Source: Bin5 sp022821545
Lineage (GTDB): Bacteria > Chloroflexota > Anaerolineae > Caldilineales > Caldilineaceae
Assembly (NCBI GenBank): GCA_963664085.2
Contig: CAXXLO010000002.1
Span: 2,232,001 to 2,296,000 of the forward strand
Length of the DNA: 64,000 nucleotides
Reading direction: 5' to 3'
Both the position numbers and the translations under genes were made by a program. Below are positions 32,925-42,260 of this stretch, one piece after another. The notes under the pieces were generated by a model that made no database searches, had not been told where the DNA came from, and worked only from the letters and a program-made list of their open reading frames with translations. The stretch's first letter is position 1. Each line of letters starts with the position of its first letter.

Positions 32925-33610
32925 TGGGCGCCGCCTTCGCCGTTCGAGCGGCTGAAACGGGCGATCAGCTCATCCGGCGCAATGCTGGCGATGGAGTCCA
33001 GGCAGAGATCCGCCCCGGAGAAGTCGGATTCACGCGTAACGCTGTTCGGCACCGAAACGCAGCGCAATCCGGCCCGCTGCGCTCCGAGCATCCCGTTGTA
33101 GGAGTCTTCGATCGCGATCGCCCGCTCCGGCCTGACCTCCAGCTTCTGCGCCGCCAGCCGGTACAGGGCCGGATCCGGCTTGACCCGCTCGACGTCATCT
33201 GCGGTGACGATGGCGGCAAACCGCCCGCGCAGCCTCAGCCGCTCCAGGTGAGACTCCACCCACTTGCGGTCCGAGCTTGAAGCCACCGCCAGCCTCACGC
33301 CCCGCCGCTCGGCCGCGTCGATCAGCTCGAGGACGCCGGGCATGACCGGCTTCACCCGGATCAGGTCCAGGAACCGCTTGCGCCGTTCCCTGCGCAGACG
33401 CTCCCGGTCGATCTTTCTGCCCAGCAGTTCCTCCAGGTAGTCGTCAGGCGCGAACTCGCCGCTGCCGCCCCCCACACATTGCAGCCAGACCTCAAGCGGC
33501 AACTCCGCGCCATGGCTGCGGTATGCCTCCTGCCAGGTCTGGAAATCAGGCGTCTCCGTGTCCAGAATCGTTCCGTCAAAGTCAAATACGATCGCCTCCA
33601 GCACCGGCAT
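32921..33610 (-). CDS. HAD-superfamily phosphatase (beta-phosphoglucomutase-like)
   Basis: A 229-residue HAD hydrolase. Motif I VFDFDGTILDTE (Asp nucleophile and acid/base pair) is at about 8-19, motif II LAVASSSDRKWVESHL near 110, motif III VKPDPALY (Lys) near 150 and motif IV IAIEDSYNGMLGAQRAG at about 170-186. A helical cap lies between motifs I and II. The family includes phosphoglycolate phosphatases and sugar-phosphatases; substrate unassigned. Overlaps coaD by 4 nt, so they are co-translated. Confidence 0.85.
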   Translation of the reverse strand: MPVLEAIVFDFDGTILDTETPDFQTWQEAYRSHGAELPLEVWLQCVGGGSGEFAPDDYLEELLGRKIDRERLRRERRKRFLDLIRVKPVMPGVLELIDAAERRGVRLAVASSSDRKWVESHLERLRLRGRFAAIVTADDVERVKPDPALYRLAAQKLEVRPERAIAIEDSYNGMLGAQRAGLRCVSVPNSVTRESDFSGADLCLDSIASIAPDELIARFSRSNGEGGAQ

Positions 33611-33656
33611 TCTCCCTCTCTGTTCTGGTTACGGGATGACCCTGCCCCACTGCCCT

Positions 33657-34979
33657 TCAAGCCACAAACTCGCTGAACACGCGGTTCCCGACCAGCAGCC
33701 CCTTGGGGGTTAAGCGCACTCGTTCCCCGTCCGACTCCAGCAAGCCTCCCTCATGCAGCCGGTCCAGGCTGGGGCCGAATGCGGCGCGCAGCGGCTCCCC
33801 GTGCATCGCCTCAAAGCGTGCGAACGGCACACCCTCCCGCACGAGCCGCAGTCCCAGCATCATCGTCTCGCCCATCGAAACCTCGGCCGGCAGCGCCTCA
33901 TGGAAACTGACAGGGCTCTCGTCCGCTTCGACCCGCCTGATGTAACCCTGCACGCCTTTGACATTGGACCAGCGAACCGCGGCGGCGGGCGCATCCGACC
34001 CGGTTACACCTTCACAGGAGCCGCCAAAAGGGAAGGACCGCTCAACCGTGGACGCCCCCTCTGAGCCGGCGGGGTAACGCAGATGGCTGTGCGCCCCCGG
34101 CCCGACACCAACCCACTCCTGGTTGCGCCAGTAAAGGAGATTGTGCCGGCACGCGAAACCGGCGCCCTGCACCCAGTTCGACACCTCGTACTGTTCGTAA
34201 CCGGCTTCCCGCAAGCGGGACATCGCGACTTCGTACATCTCCGCCGCAACGTCGTCGTCCGGCGCCGGGCTCTGCCCCGTCTCCACCCAGTGCGCCAGGG
34301 GCGTCTCCGGCTCCACGATCAGGCTGTAGAGACTGAGGTGCCGGGGCGCCAGGGCCAGGGCTCTGTCCAAACTGTCGTTCCAGGCTTCCACCGACTGCCG
34401 GGGCAGCCCGAACATGAAGTCGAGATTGATATTGGCAAAGCCGGCTTCCAGCGCGGCGTCATAGGCGCGCACGGCGTCCTCCGCGTCGTGGATGCGGCCC
34501 AGAAACTCCAGCTCCGCCGCCTGAAAACTCTGCACGCCCATGCTCAGCCGGTTCACGCCCAACCCGCGCAGCAGGGCGAACTGTCCCTGGTCCTCGATGC
34601 CGGGATTGGCCTCACTGCTGATCTCGGCGCCGCCCGCCAGCTTGAACCGTTCGTGGACCTGTTGCAGAATCCGTCCCAGCTGGCCCGAACTGAGCACGGT
34701 GGGCGTGCCGCCGCCGAGAAAGACGGTGTCTACCGTGCGGCCGTCGAGGCGCGCCGCCCACCGGCCCATCTCCTGGCAAAGAGCCTGGGTATAGGCCTCG
34801 TACAGCGGGTCCAGACGGGCGTATGTATTGAAATCGCAGTAGGGGCACTTGCGGGCGCAAAACGGAATGTGGATGTACAGGCCCAGTGGCCCTTCGCCGG
34901 CTGCCGCAATCCAGCCGAGACGGTCATTCGCCTTCAGACGTCGCTCCTTGGGCGCGCAGGATGTGAAGAGGAACGACAA
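33657..34979 (-). CDS. hemW: HemW-type radical SAM protein
   Basis: A 440-residue protein. YIHIPFCARKCPYCDF has the CxxxCxxC iron-sulfur motif at about residues 37-44, FLGGGTPTVLSSGQL follows, and RHNLLYWRNQEW has the HNxxYW signature separating HemW haem chaperones from HemN coproporphyrinogen oxidases. HemW is thought to insert haem into respiratory proteins. An extra ~35-residue Ser/Gly/Ala-rich segment lies between the GAHSH and RWSN elements where most relatives have a short loop. Start uncertain: the first ~25 residues are not family-like. Confidence 0.88.
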   Translation of the reverse strand: MSFLFTSCAPKERRLKANDRLGWIAAAGEGPLGLYIHIPFCARKCPYCDFNTYARLDPLYEAYTQALCQEMGRWAARLDGRTVDTVFLGGGTPTVLSSGQLGRILQQVHERFKLAGGAEISSEANPGIEDQGQFALLRGLGVNRLSMGVQSFQAAELEFLGRIHDAEDAVRAYDAALEAGFANINLDFMFGLPRQSVEAWNDSLDRALALAPRHLSLYSLIVEPETPLAHWVETGQSPAPDDDVAAEMYEVAMSRLREAGYEQYEVSNWVQGAGFACRHNLLYWRNQEWVGVGPGAHSHLRYPAGSEGASTVERSFPFGGSCEGVTGSDAPAAAVRWSNVKGVQGYIRRVEADESPVSFHEALPAEVSMGETMMLGLRLVREGVPFARFEAMHGEPLRAAFGPSLDRLHEGGLLESDGERVRLTPKGLLVGNRVFSEFVA

Positions 34980-35013
34980 GAGGGGGAGCCGCGCCCTTCA
35001 CAACCGGCCGCGG

Positions 35014-35742
35014 TCAGGGATTCTCCAACCGGAAGCCGTGGCCGCGTACTGTTACAATGAAGTTGGATCTTTTGTCGTGCTCGTTGAGACGTTCCCGCAA
35101 CCGGCGGACCAGGGCGTCGATGGCCTGCTTGCTGACGCCTTTCCCGCTCGTCTCCGGCCAGACCGCCTGCACGATCTGCTCACGAGTCATCACGCCCCCT
35201 CCCTCATGCCAGAGGGCGCTCAGCAGGCGGTACTGATGCAGGCTCAGCGGGGGCTCCAACAACGAGCCGTTCAGCCACACCTGGCGGGTCTCTTCTTCGA
35301 TCCGGAGCCCTGACTCGACCTGCGTCTCCTGTTCGCCGGAGTCCAATGTCAGGGGGGTGGTCGCCTCGTCGTCGACAAAAGAGAGCTTGAAACGGAGCGC
35401 GATCTGCACCTCGTCTCCGTCCGACAGGCTGTGCGACCCGCCGGCAATGTCCACGCCATTGACGTGGGTTCCGTTCTTGCTGCCCAGGTCCTCAATCGAA
35501 TAACCGAATCCGTCCCAGAAGATACGGGCGTGGTTCCGGCTTACCTGGCGGTCCGGCAGGGTAACCTGGCACTCATCGTGGCGCCCTATGATCAGGGGGG
35601 TGGTTCGGCTGAGGGGCCAGCCCGGGCCGGTCTGGTTGCCGTGGCGGAGGATCAGCATGGCCGTCTCTCGCAGCCTGTCGACGGGGCGAGCGCCCTGCGA
35701 CTCTCCGAATCTCTGTTCAGCGTTTGGACCCTCTTGCGTCAT
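35014..35742 (-). CDS. FHA-domain winged-helix transcriptional regulator
   Basis: A 242-residue protein. An FHA phosphothreonine-binding domain (about residues 35-105) reads IIGRHDECQVTLPDRQVSRN, HARIFWDG and DLGSKNGTHVNG. The C-terminal OmpR/PhoB-type winged helix includes LSLHQYRLLSALWHEGG, VMTREQIVQAVWP and VTVRGHGFRLENP. There is no receiver domain: control is likely through phospho-Thr recognition. I start it at MTQEGPNAEQ because AAGAGGG is 6 nt upstream. It diverges from the Ser/Thr kinase at 36013, the obvious candidate upstream kinase, and heads the leftward hemW-coaD cluster. Confidence 0.85.
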   Translation of the reverse strand: MTQEGPNAEQRFGESQGARPVDRLRETAMLILRHGNQTGPGWPLSRTTPLIIGRHDECQVTLPDRQVSRNHARIFWDGFGYSIEDLGSKNGTHVNGVDIAGGSHSLSDGDEVQIALRFKLSFVDDEATTPLTLDSGEQETQVESGLRIEEETRQVWLNGSLLEPPLSLHQYRLLSALWHEGGGVMTREQIVQAVWPETSGKGVSKQAIDALVRRLRERLNEHDKRSNFIVTVRGHGFRLENP

Positions 35743-35788
35743 TTCCATCCCTCTTAAAAATAGCAAGCAAGGTAAGCGTTAACGTCAC

Positions 35789-35817
35789 TTGCACATTCTG
35801 CAGTCTATTCTTATAGT
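35789..35817 (+). promoter_or_regulatory. promoter of the Ser/Thr kinase gene
   Basis: TTGCAC (35789-35794), a 17-bp spacer and TATAGT (35812-35817). It implies a 5' leader of roughly 190 nt before the kinase start. Confidence 0.55.
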
Positions 35818-36012
35818 ATGCTTCCCTGCAACTGCGCCCCCGAACGAAAATGGCGACAGGAGTTTCGCGAACTTGGCGTAGCGATGCCGAAGGGGATGTT
35901 CATTATAGCGAAGCGGCTGATATACGTCAACCGGTTCTTCAAAATAGGGCGCAGACCCCGGCTGGAGCATAAGATCCACCGGCCCGTAAACAGCGGTCTG
36001 CAGAGGTGATTC

Positions 36013-37017
36013 TTGGTTACTGTACTGGATTCGGATTCGATCCTGCGCGGACGGTATGAAATCGTCCGGCTCGTCGGTCAAGGCGGCATGGGCGCGGTCT
36101 ATCAGGCCAACGACCTGCGCCTGGACGGGCGCGTCTGCGCGATCAAGGAGATCCTGCCGGCCCTCCTCATCGACCAGCGCGGGCCCGAACTGGACCTGGG
36201 GCAGACGATTGAGCAGTTCTACCAGGAGGCCAGCGTTCTCGCCCGCCTCGATCATCCCAACCTTCCCAAGGTTTCGGACTACTTTTCCGTGGACGGGCGC
36301 GAGTATCTGGTGATGGACTTCATCGAAGGCCGGGATCTGCAAGAGATCGTGAATGAAGCGCTGCGACAGAATAGGCGCCTCACCGAATCGCAGGTCTTTT
36401 TTTGGGCCGCACAACTCCTGGACGCGCTCGAATACCTGCATAGCCAGGACCCGCCCGTGCTCCACCGCGACATCAAACCGGGCAACATCAAAATCACGCC
36501 CGAGAACAGATTGAAACTGGTGGACTTCGGCCTTGTAAAGGTCCTGCAGCCGGACGATTCCCGCACAGTGACCGTCGTCCAGGGTCGGGGCACCGTAGCC
36601 TATACGCCCCTCGAGCAGTATGGCGGCGACACCGGCCATACCGACGTGCGCACGGATATTTACAGTGTCGGCGCGACGCTGTACCACCTCTTGTCAGGGA
36701 CGCCCCCGCAGGATGCCAAAGAGCGCTTCCTCAAGTCAGGGCTCCTCGACCCGCTGCGGCAGCTGAATCCGGCCATCTCGACGCGAACGGAACGGGCCGT
36801 CTTCCAGGCGCTGGCCATGCATCCCGACGAACGGCCCGCAAGTATTGCCGAATTGCGGCAGGCGCTGTTCGGAGCCGACGGCGCACGCAGGGATCCGACC
36901 ACCGATCTGCTGCCGCCTCCCTCGTGGGCTGAGATCCTCCACCGAAACAGAATGCTGATCGGGACCACCCTCTTGCTCTTCATCATCGCCGCAGTTATCA
37001 GCGTCTACCCCCTCTGA
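36013..37017 (+). CDS. membrane-anchored Ser/Thr protein kinase
   Basis: A 334-residue Hanks-type kinase with likely TTG start 36013 (AGAGGTG just upstream). Gly-loop GQGGMGAVY is at 22-30, Lys45 in VCAIKE, catalytic loop HRDIKPGN at 151-158 (Asp153), DFGLVK at 171-176 and the activation segment runs to YTPLEQYGG. A single membrane helix near the C-terminus (LIGTTLLLFIIAAVISVYP) leaves almost nothing outside: there are no PASTA or other sensor domains. This suggests the signal is cytoplasmic or from membrane partners. The divergent FHA regulator is a likely substrate or reader. Confidence 0.9.
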   Translation: MVTVLDSDSILRGRYEIVRLVGQGGMGAVYQANDLRLDGRVCAIKEILPALLIDQRGPELDLGQTIEQFYQEASVLARLDHPNLPKVSDYFSVDGREYLVMDFIEGRDLQEIVNEALRQNRRLTESQVFFWAAQLLDALEYLHSQDPPVLHRDIKPGNIKITPENRLKLVDFGLVKVLQPDDSRTVTVVQGRGTVAYTPLEQYGGDTGHTDVRTDIYSVGATLYHLLSGTPPQDAKERFLKSGLLDPLRQLNPAISTRTERAVFQALAMHPDERPASIAELRQALFGADGARRDPTTDLLPPPSWAEILHRNRMLIGTTLLLFIIAAVISVYPL

Positions 37018-37078
37018 CCAATCCCGCCGGCGGCGTCGAACAGGTGAAGAAAGAATGCTTCATCAACGCTGTGAAAAT

Positions 37079-37108
37079 TTGCGCAATCCTTCTCTGCCCC
37101 TTTATACT
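37079..37108 (+). promoter_or_regulatory. promoter of the ATP synthase operon
   Basis: TTGCGC (37079-37084), an 18-bp spacer and TATACT (37103-37108), about 115 bp before atpB. Confidence 0.55.
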
Positions 37109-37223
37109 GATAGCTGTCTTTTTCAGGAATTTCGGCGGCCCCACCCGTTGAATTTCCCCCTGAGCGAACGATTCAGCGGCCGACCGTCAAAAATTGTCGT
37201 CTACAGGAGGATAGATTTTTTCC

Positions 37224-38168
37224 ATGAATCTTCTCCGAGCTTTTCTCTCGAATGCGCGTCTTCGCAACGCGACTATCGGCGCCGTTGTGCTGCTGGTCTT
37301 GAGCGTGGTGCCCTTCTTCAACGCCCCCCCGCCCCACGTCGAACTGGCCGCCGAAGCGCTGCTCGAAGACGGGCCGAAGTGGTTCACCAACGGCCTGCTG
37401 ACCACTTTCCTGGTCGACCTTATCATTATTCTGATGGCCGTCTTCGCGGTCTCCAGAATGAAGGAGGTACCCGGCGCCTGGCAGAACATCGTGGAAATGA
37501 TGGTCGAAGGCATGTGGAACCTCACGCAGAGCATCGCCGGCCACGGCTCCGCCAACAGCCGTAAATTCTTCCCTTGGGTGATCACGATCTTCATCTTCGT
37601 TCTGGTCAGCAACTATATCGGCCTCCTGCCCGGATTCGGCTCGATCGGCATCTACCATAGCGGCGCCGAAAGCCACGCACAGGCGGAGCTGGGCAACCGG
37701 CTCGCGATGGCCGGCTCGGAAACCGTAGCCGTCGCCGCCGCCGCCGAAGAAGGCAAGCCGGTCCTTGTGCCCCTGTTCCGCAGCCCCTCCGCCGACCTGA
37801 ACATGACCCTGGCCCTGGCCCTCATCTCCGTCTTCATGACCCAATTCTTCGGTGTCCAGGCCCTGGGAATCCGCTACTTCACCAAGTTCTTCAAGAACCC
37901 GTTCAAGGACGGAATGGGGGCTGTGGTCGGTTTCTTCGAGCTGATCGCCGAAATCTCCAAAATCATCAGCTTCTCGTTTCGTCTCTTCGGCAATGTCTTC
38001 GCCGGTGAAGTCGTGCTGCTGGTGATGGCCTTTCTCGTTACCTTTCTCCTGCCCAGCATCTTCTATGGGCTGGAGCTGTTCATCGGTTTCATCCAGGCGC
38101 TTGTATTCATGTTGCTGACGCTGGCCTTCTTCACAATGGCCACGGTCAGCCACGACGATCACCATTAA
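37224..38168 (+). CDS. atpB: ATP synthase F0 subunit a
   Basis: A 314-residue membrane protein forming the stator half-channels that feed ions to the c-ring. The essential arginine lies in SFSFRLFGNVFAGE; other conserved parts are NYIGLLPGFG and FIGFIQALVFMLLTLAF. An extra charged, Ala-rich loop of about 40 residues (AESHAQAELG, then AVAAAAEEGKP) separates two helices. AGGAGG is present but about 13 nt before the ATG. No atpI gene precedes it. Confidence 0.95.
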   Translation: MNLLRAFLSNARLRNATIGAVVLLVLSVVPFFNAPPPHVELAAEALLEDGPKWFTNGLLTTFLVDLIIILMAVFAVSRMKEVPGAWQNIVEMMVEGMWNLTQSIAGHGSANSRKFFPWVITIFIFVLVSNYIGLLPGFGSIGIYHSGAESHAQAELGNRLAMAGSETVAVAAAAEEGKPVLVPLFRSPSADLNMTLALALISVFMTQFFGVQALGIRYFTKFFKNPFKDGMGAVVGFFELIAEISKIISFSFRLFGNVFAGEVVLLVMAFLVTFLLPSIFYGLELFIGFIQALVFMLLTLAFFTMATVSHDDHH

Positions 38169-38263
38169 CATCAGCCGCCGGCGCCCCGACTGTTCCCGGG
38201 TCCGCCTGCAACTCTGGTCACGAATTACCAATCACAGCAGTTAAGAAAAAGGAGTTCACACTC

Positions 38264-38491
38264 ATGGATGTTGAAGTCGCAAAGGAACTGGGTTCTGCGC
38301 TTGCTATCGGATTGGGCGCAATTGGCCCTGGTATAGGCATCGGTCTGATTGGCGCCAAAGCGATGGAAGCGATGGGCCGCAATCCTGAAGTGACCAACAC
38401 TGTGCAGACGAACATGCTGCTCGGTTTCGCCTTCTGTGAATCGGTCGCTATCTATGCGCTCGTTATCTCCCTGTTGGTCAAGTTCGTCTAA
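38264..38491 (+). CDS. atpE: ATP synthase F0 subunit c
   Basis: A 75-residue hairpin of two membrane helices. The Gly-rich first helix is GLGAIGPGIGIGLIG and the ion-binding carboxylate is Glu59 in GFAFCESVAIYAL. The Gln in helix 1 that typifies Na+-binding rings (GxGQG) is replaced by Ile, and the residue two after Glu59 is Val rather than Thr. This points to H+ as the coupling ion, although Ser follows Glu as in Na+ rings. RNP-loop equivalent: GRNPEVT. Confidence 0.93.
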   Translation: MDVEVAKELGSALAIGLGAIGPGIGIGLIGAKAMEAMGRNPEVTNTVQTNMLLGFAFCESVAIYALVISLLVKFV

Positions 38492-38500
38492 ACCTGTTCT

Positions 38501-38537
38501 CAGTGGCCAGAGTTCAGTCGTCAGTGACCGGAGTTCA
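38501..38537. repeat. 16-bp direct repeat in the atpE-atpF spacer
   Basis: CAGTGGCCAGAGTTCA (38501-38516) and CAGTGACCGGAGTTCA (38522-38537) differ at two bases, with a period of 21 bp. Confidence 0.75.
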
Positions 38538-38605
38538 CTTCCAAAGGCCAGTGAAACGACTGCCCCCGAACCACGAGACAGCGCAGTGTATCCAGGAGGT
38601 TGGCC

Positions 38606-39115
38606 TTGGACGCTCTCGATAAATTAGGTATCAGTTGGCAGTTATTGCTCTCGCAGATCATCAACTTCGGGCTGTTGATGGTTATTCTGCAGCAGCTACT
38701 CTACAAGCCGGTTCTGAACATGATCGAGCAGCGCAAGCAGCGCATCGCCGAGGGTTTGGAGCAGGCCGATAAGGCGTCGAACGCGGCCGCCGAAGCCGAA
38801 GCGGAAAAACAGGCGATCCTCGAAGAGGCCCGCCGCGAAGCGCAGGAAGTGCGCGCCCAGGCGACTCGCGATGCCGAGCGGATCGCCCAGGACGTTCGCG
38901 GCCGCGCCGATCAGGAGGCCCAGGATATCCGCATGAAGGCCCAGGCCGACGCCGAAGCGCAGACGGCCGCCGTCATGGCCGACGCCAGAAAACAGATCGC
39001 CGACCTGGCGATCACCGCAACCGAACAGATCCTGGGCCGCGAGCTGGCAAACCGGGATGAGCAGGAACGCTTTGTGGCCGACTATCTGGCCCAGCAGAAC
39101 GGGAGCGGTTCATGA
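38606..39115 (+). CDS. atpF: ATP synthase F0 subunit b
   Basis: A 169-residue peripheral-stalk subunit. One N-terminal membrane helix (LLLSQIINFGLLMVILQQLL) is followed by a long Ala/Glu/Arg coiled coil. I chose TTG 38606 because AGGAGG ends 6 nt upstream; the TTG at 38600 is directly against it. Ends with a 4-nt overlap into atpH. Confidence 0.93.
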   Translation: MDALDKLGISWQLLLSQIINFGLLMVILQQLLYKPVLNMIEQRKQRIAEGLEQADKASNAAAEAEAEKQAILEEARREAQEVRAQATRDAERIAQDVRGRADQEAQDIRMKAQADAEAQTAAVMADARKQIADLAITATEQILGRELANRDEQERFVADYLAQQNGSGS

Positions 39116-39609
39116 GCGAGCGCGCGACCGCCGAACGATATGCCCAGGCCATTCTTGAGGCAATCGTAGAGCAGTGGCAATCGACGCTGACCGAAATCGC
39201 CGACGCCCTGGCGCAGGACCCGAAACTGGGCGCAGACGTCGACTCCGTCGCAGCCGCGATTCCCGAGAACGCCGCCCCGGAACTGCAAAACTTCGTCAAA
39301 ATGCTCGTGCAGGAAGGAGATGCAACCCTCCTGCCGCGCGTAGTCGCCGCGCTCGGCGCCAGCCTGCGGGGTGAGACCGGACCGCAGTCAGCCGACATCA
39401 CAAGCGCCATCGAGTTGGGTGACGACGCGCAAGCGCGGATTCGCGCGCGACTCACCGAACAGTACGGCGAAGACATCGTCTTCAACTTCGATGTCGACCC
39501 ATCCCTGATGGGCGGCCTGCGCATCCGCGTGGGCGATCAGCTGATCGACAACACCGTCGCAAACCGGCTGATGGCCCTGCGCGAAATGGTCGCGTCTTCG
39601 GTGCGGTGA
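39112..39609 (+). CDS. atpH: ATP synthase F1 subunit delta
   Basis: A 165-residue protein connecting F1 to the b stalk. N-terminal RATAERYAQAILEA and C-terminal DPSLMGGLRIRVGDQLIDNT are family hallmarks. The central part (residues 30-110) is more divergent, as usual. Translationally coupled to atpF by an ATGA overlap. Confidence 0.92.
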   Translation: MSERATAERYAQAILEAIVEQWQSTLTEIADALAQDPKLGADVDSVAAAIPENAAPELQNFVKMLVQEGDATLLPRVVAALGASLRGETGPQSADITSAIELGDDAQARIRARLTEQYGEDIVFNFDVDPSLMGGLRIRVGDQLIDNTVANRLMALREMVASSVR

Positions 39610-39625
39610 ATTTGGAATTGCCAGT

Positions 39626-39677
39626 CAGTTTCGGTTCCTGACCCGCAGGCGGCAAGCCTGGCCGGAACCGAAAACTG
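39626..39677 (+). promoter_or_regulatory. hairpin in the atpH-atpA spacer
   Basis: CAGTTTCGGTTCC (39626-39638) pairs with 39664-39677 apart from one bulged base, enclosing a 25-nt loop that contains GGCGGCAAGCC. It is not followed by a T-run. It could adjust mRNA stability or relative expression of the F1 half of the operon. Confidence 0.55.
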
Positions 39678-39702
39678 AAACTATACAATAAAGGACAGCG
39701 CT

Positions 39703-41223
<1,521 letters not shown>

Positions 41224-41232
<9 letters not shown>

Positions 41233-41271
41233 ACCGTAGTCTGCATAAACCGTAGTCTGCATGAACCGTAG
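41224..41271. repeat. 16-bp tandem repeat spanning the atpA stop, three units
   Basis: TCTGCATAGACCGTAG, TCTGCATAAACCGTAG and TCTGCATGAACCGTAG follow one another exactly. The first contains the last two codons and stop of atpA; the others fill the spacer to atpG. Confidence 0.9.
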
Positions 41272-41342
41272 CCCAGTTATCAGCGACACCGGCGCAGTAA
41301 CCCGGCATTCGGCCACAGTTCACTGCGTCTCAGGAGGCATTG

Positions 41343-42212
41343 GTGGCAAGTACACGTGAGATTCGCCGTCGCATCCGCTCGGTCAGGAACATCTCTCAGG
41401 TCACGCGCGCCATGGAGGCCGTGGCTGCATCCAAGATGCGCCGCGCCCAGCAGCAGGTAATGGCGACCCGCCCCTATGCGGAAAAAGCCCTCGAAGTGCT
41501 CAGCCACATCGCCCGCCTGCACGGCAGCGGCGACCCCATGGACGCGCTCATCACCTCCAGGGCCGAGATTAAGCGGGTCGGGATCGTCCTCATCACGGCC
41601 GACCGCGGCCTGGCCGGCGGCTTCAATGCCAACGTGTTGCGGCAAAACGCGCTCTTCATCAAGGAGCAGCGCGACCGGGGACGGGAAGTCGAGGTCGTCG
41701 TCGTCGGCAGAAAGGGCCGTGACTGGCTTCTGCGCTACGACCCGGTCATCCGCGCCGAATTCACCAACATGCCCGATACCCTGGCCACCGCCGACATCGC
41801 GCCCATCTCCCGCACCGTCATTGATGACTTTCGCTCCCAGCGTTTCGATGAAGTCCATATCATCTTTACCGACTTTGTCAACACGCTGCTCCAGCGGCCT
41901 ACTGTGCAGCAGATTCTGCCCGTCGTTCCGGCAGAGACAACCGCAGCGATGCCGCCGGACTATATCTTTGAGCCAAGCGTCGAGGCCGTGTTGGAGCAGG
42001 TGCTGATCGGCTTCACCGAAGTGCAGATCCTGCAGGCCATGTACGAAAGCATCGCCAGCGAACACTCGGCCCGCATGGTCGCCATGCGCAACGCCACCGA
42101 AGCCGCCAATGACCTCGTCGACGAGTTGACGTTGACCTACAACAAGGCCCGTCAGGAAGGCATCACCCGCGAACTGATGGACATTATCGGCGGTTCGATC
42201 GGCCTCGAATAG
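41343..42212 (+). CDS. atpG: ATP synthase F1 subunit gamma
   Basis: A 289-residue rotary shaft subunit. N-terminal ASTREIRRRIRSVRNISQVT and the following RAMEAVAASKMRRAQ are typical, and the C-terminal helix has ARMVAMRNATEAANDLVDEL. GTG 41343 is the likely start: AGGAGG ends 5 nt upstream, whereas the in-frame TTG at 41340 is too close. Confidence 0.95.
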   Translation: MASTREIRRRIRSVRNISQVTRAMEAVAASKMRRAQQQVMATRPYAEKALEVLSHIARLHGSGDPMDALITSRAEIKRVGIVLITADRGLAGGFNANVLRQNALFIKEQRDRGREVEVVVVGRKGRDWLLRYDPVIRAEFTNMPDTLATADIAPISRTVIDDFRSQRFDEVHIIFTDFVNTLLQRPTVQQILPVVPAETTAAMPPDYIFEPSVEAVLEQVLIGFTEVQILQAMYESIASEHSARMVAMRNATEAANDLVDELTLTYNKARQEGITRELMDIIGGSIGLE

Positions 42213-42260
42213 ATTTGAGCGGGCTGTAAAGTCCCTTGCCATAGCAGAACGGAGCGTACT

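Noticed and set aside
35818..36009. 63-codon ORF in the FHA-kinase intergenic region
   Set aside because: Its ATG abuts the -10 box of the kinase promoter, so it would lie at or before the transcript start, and it has no ribosome site or family likeness.
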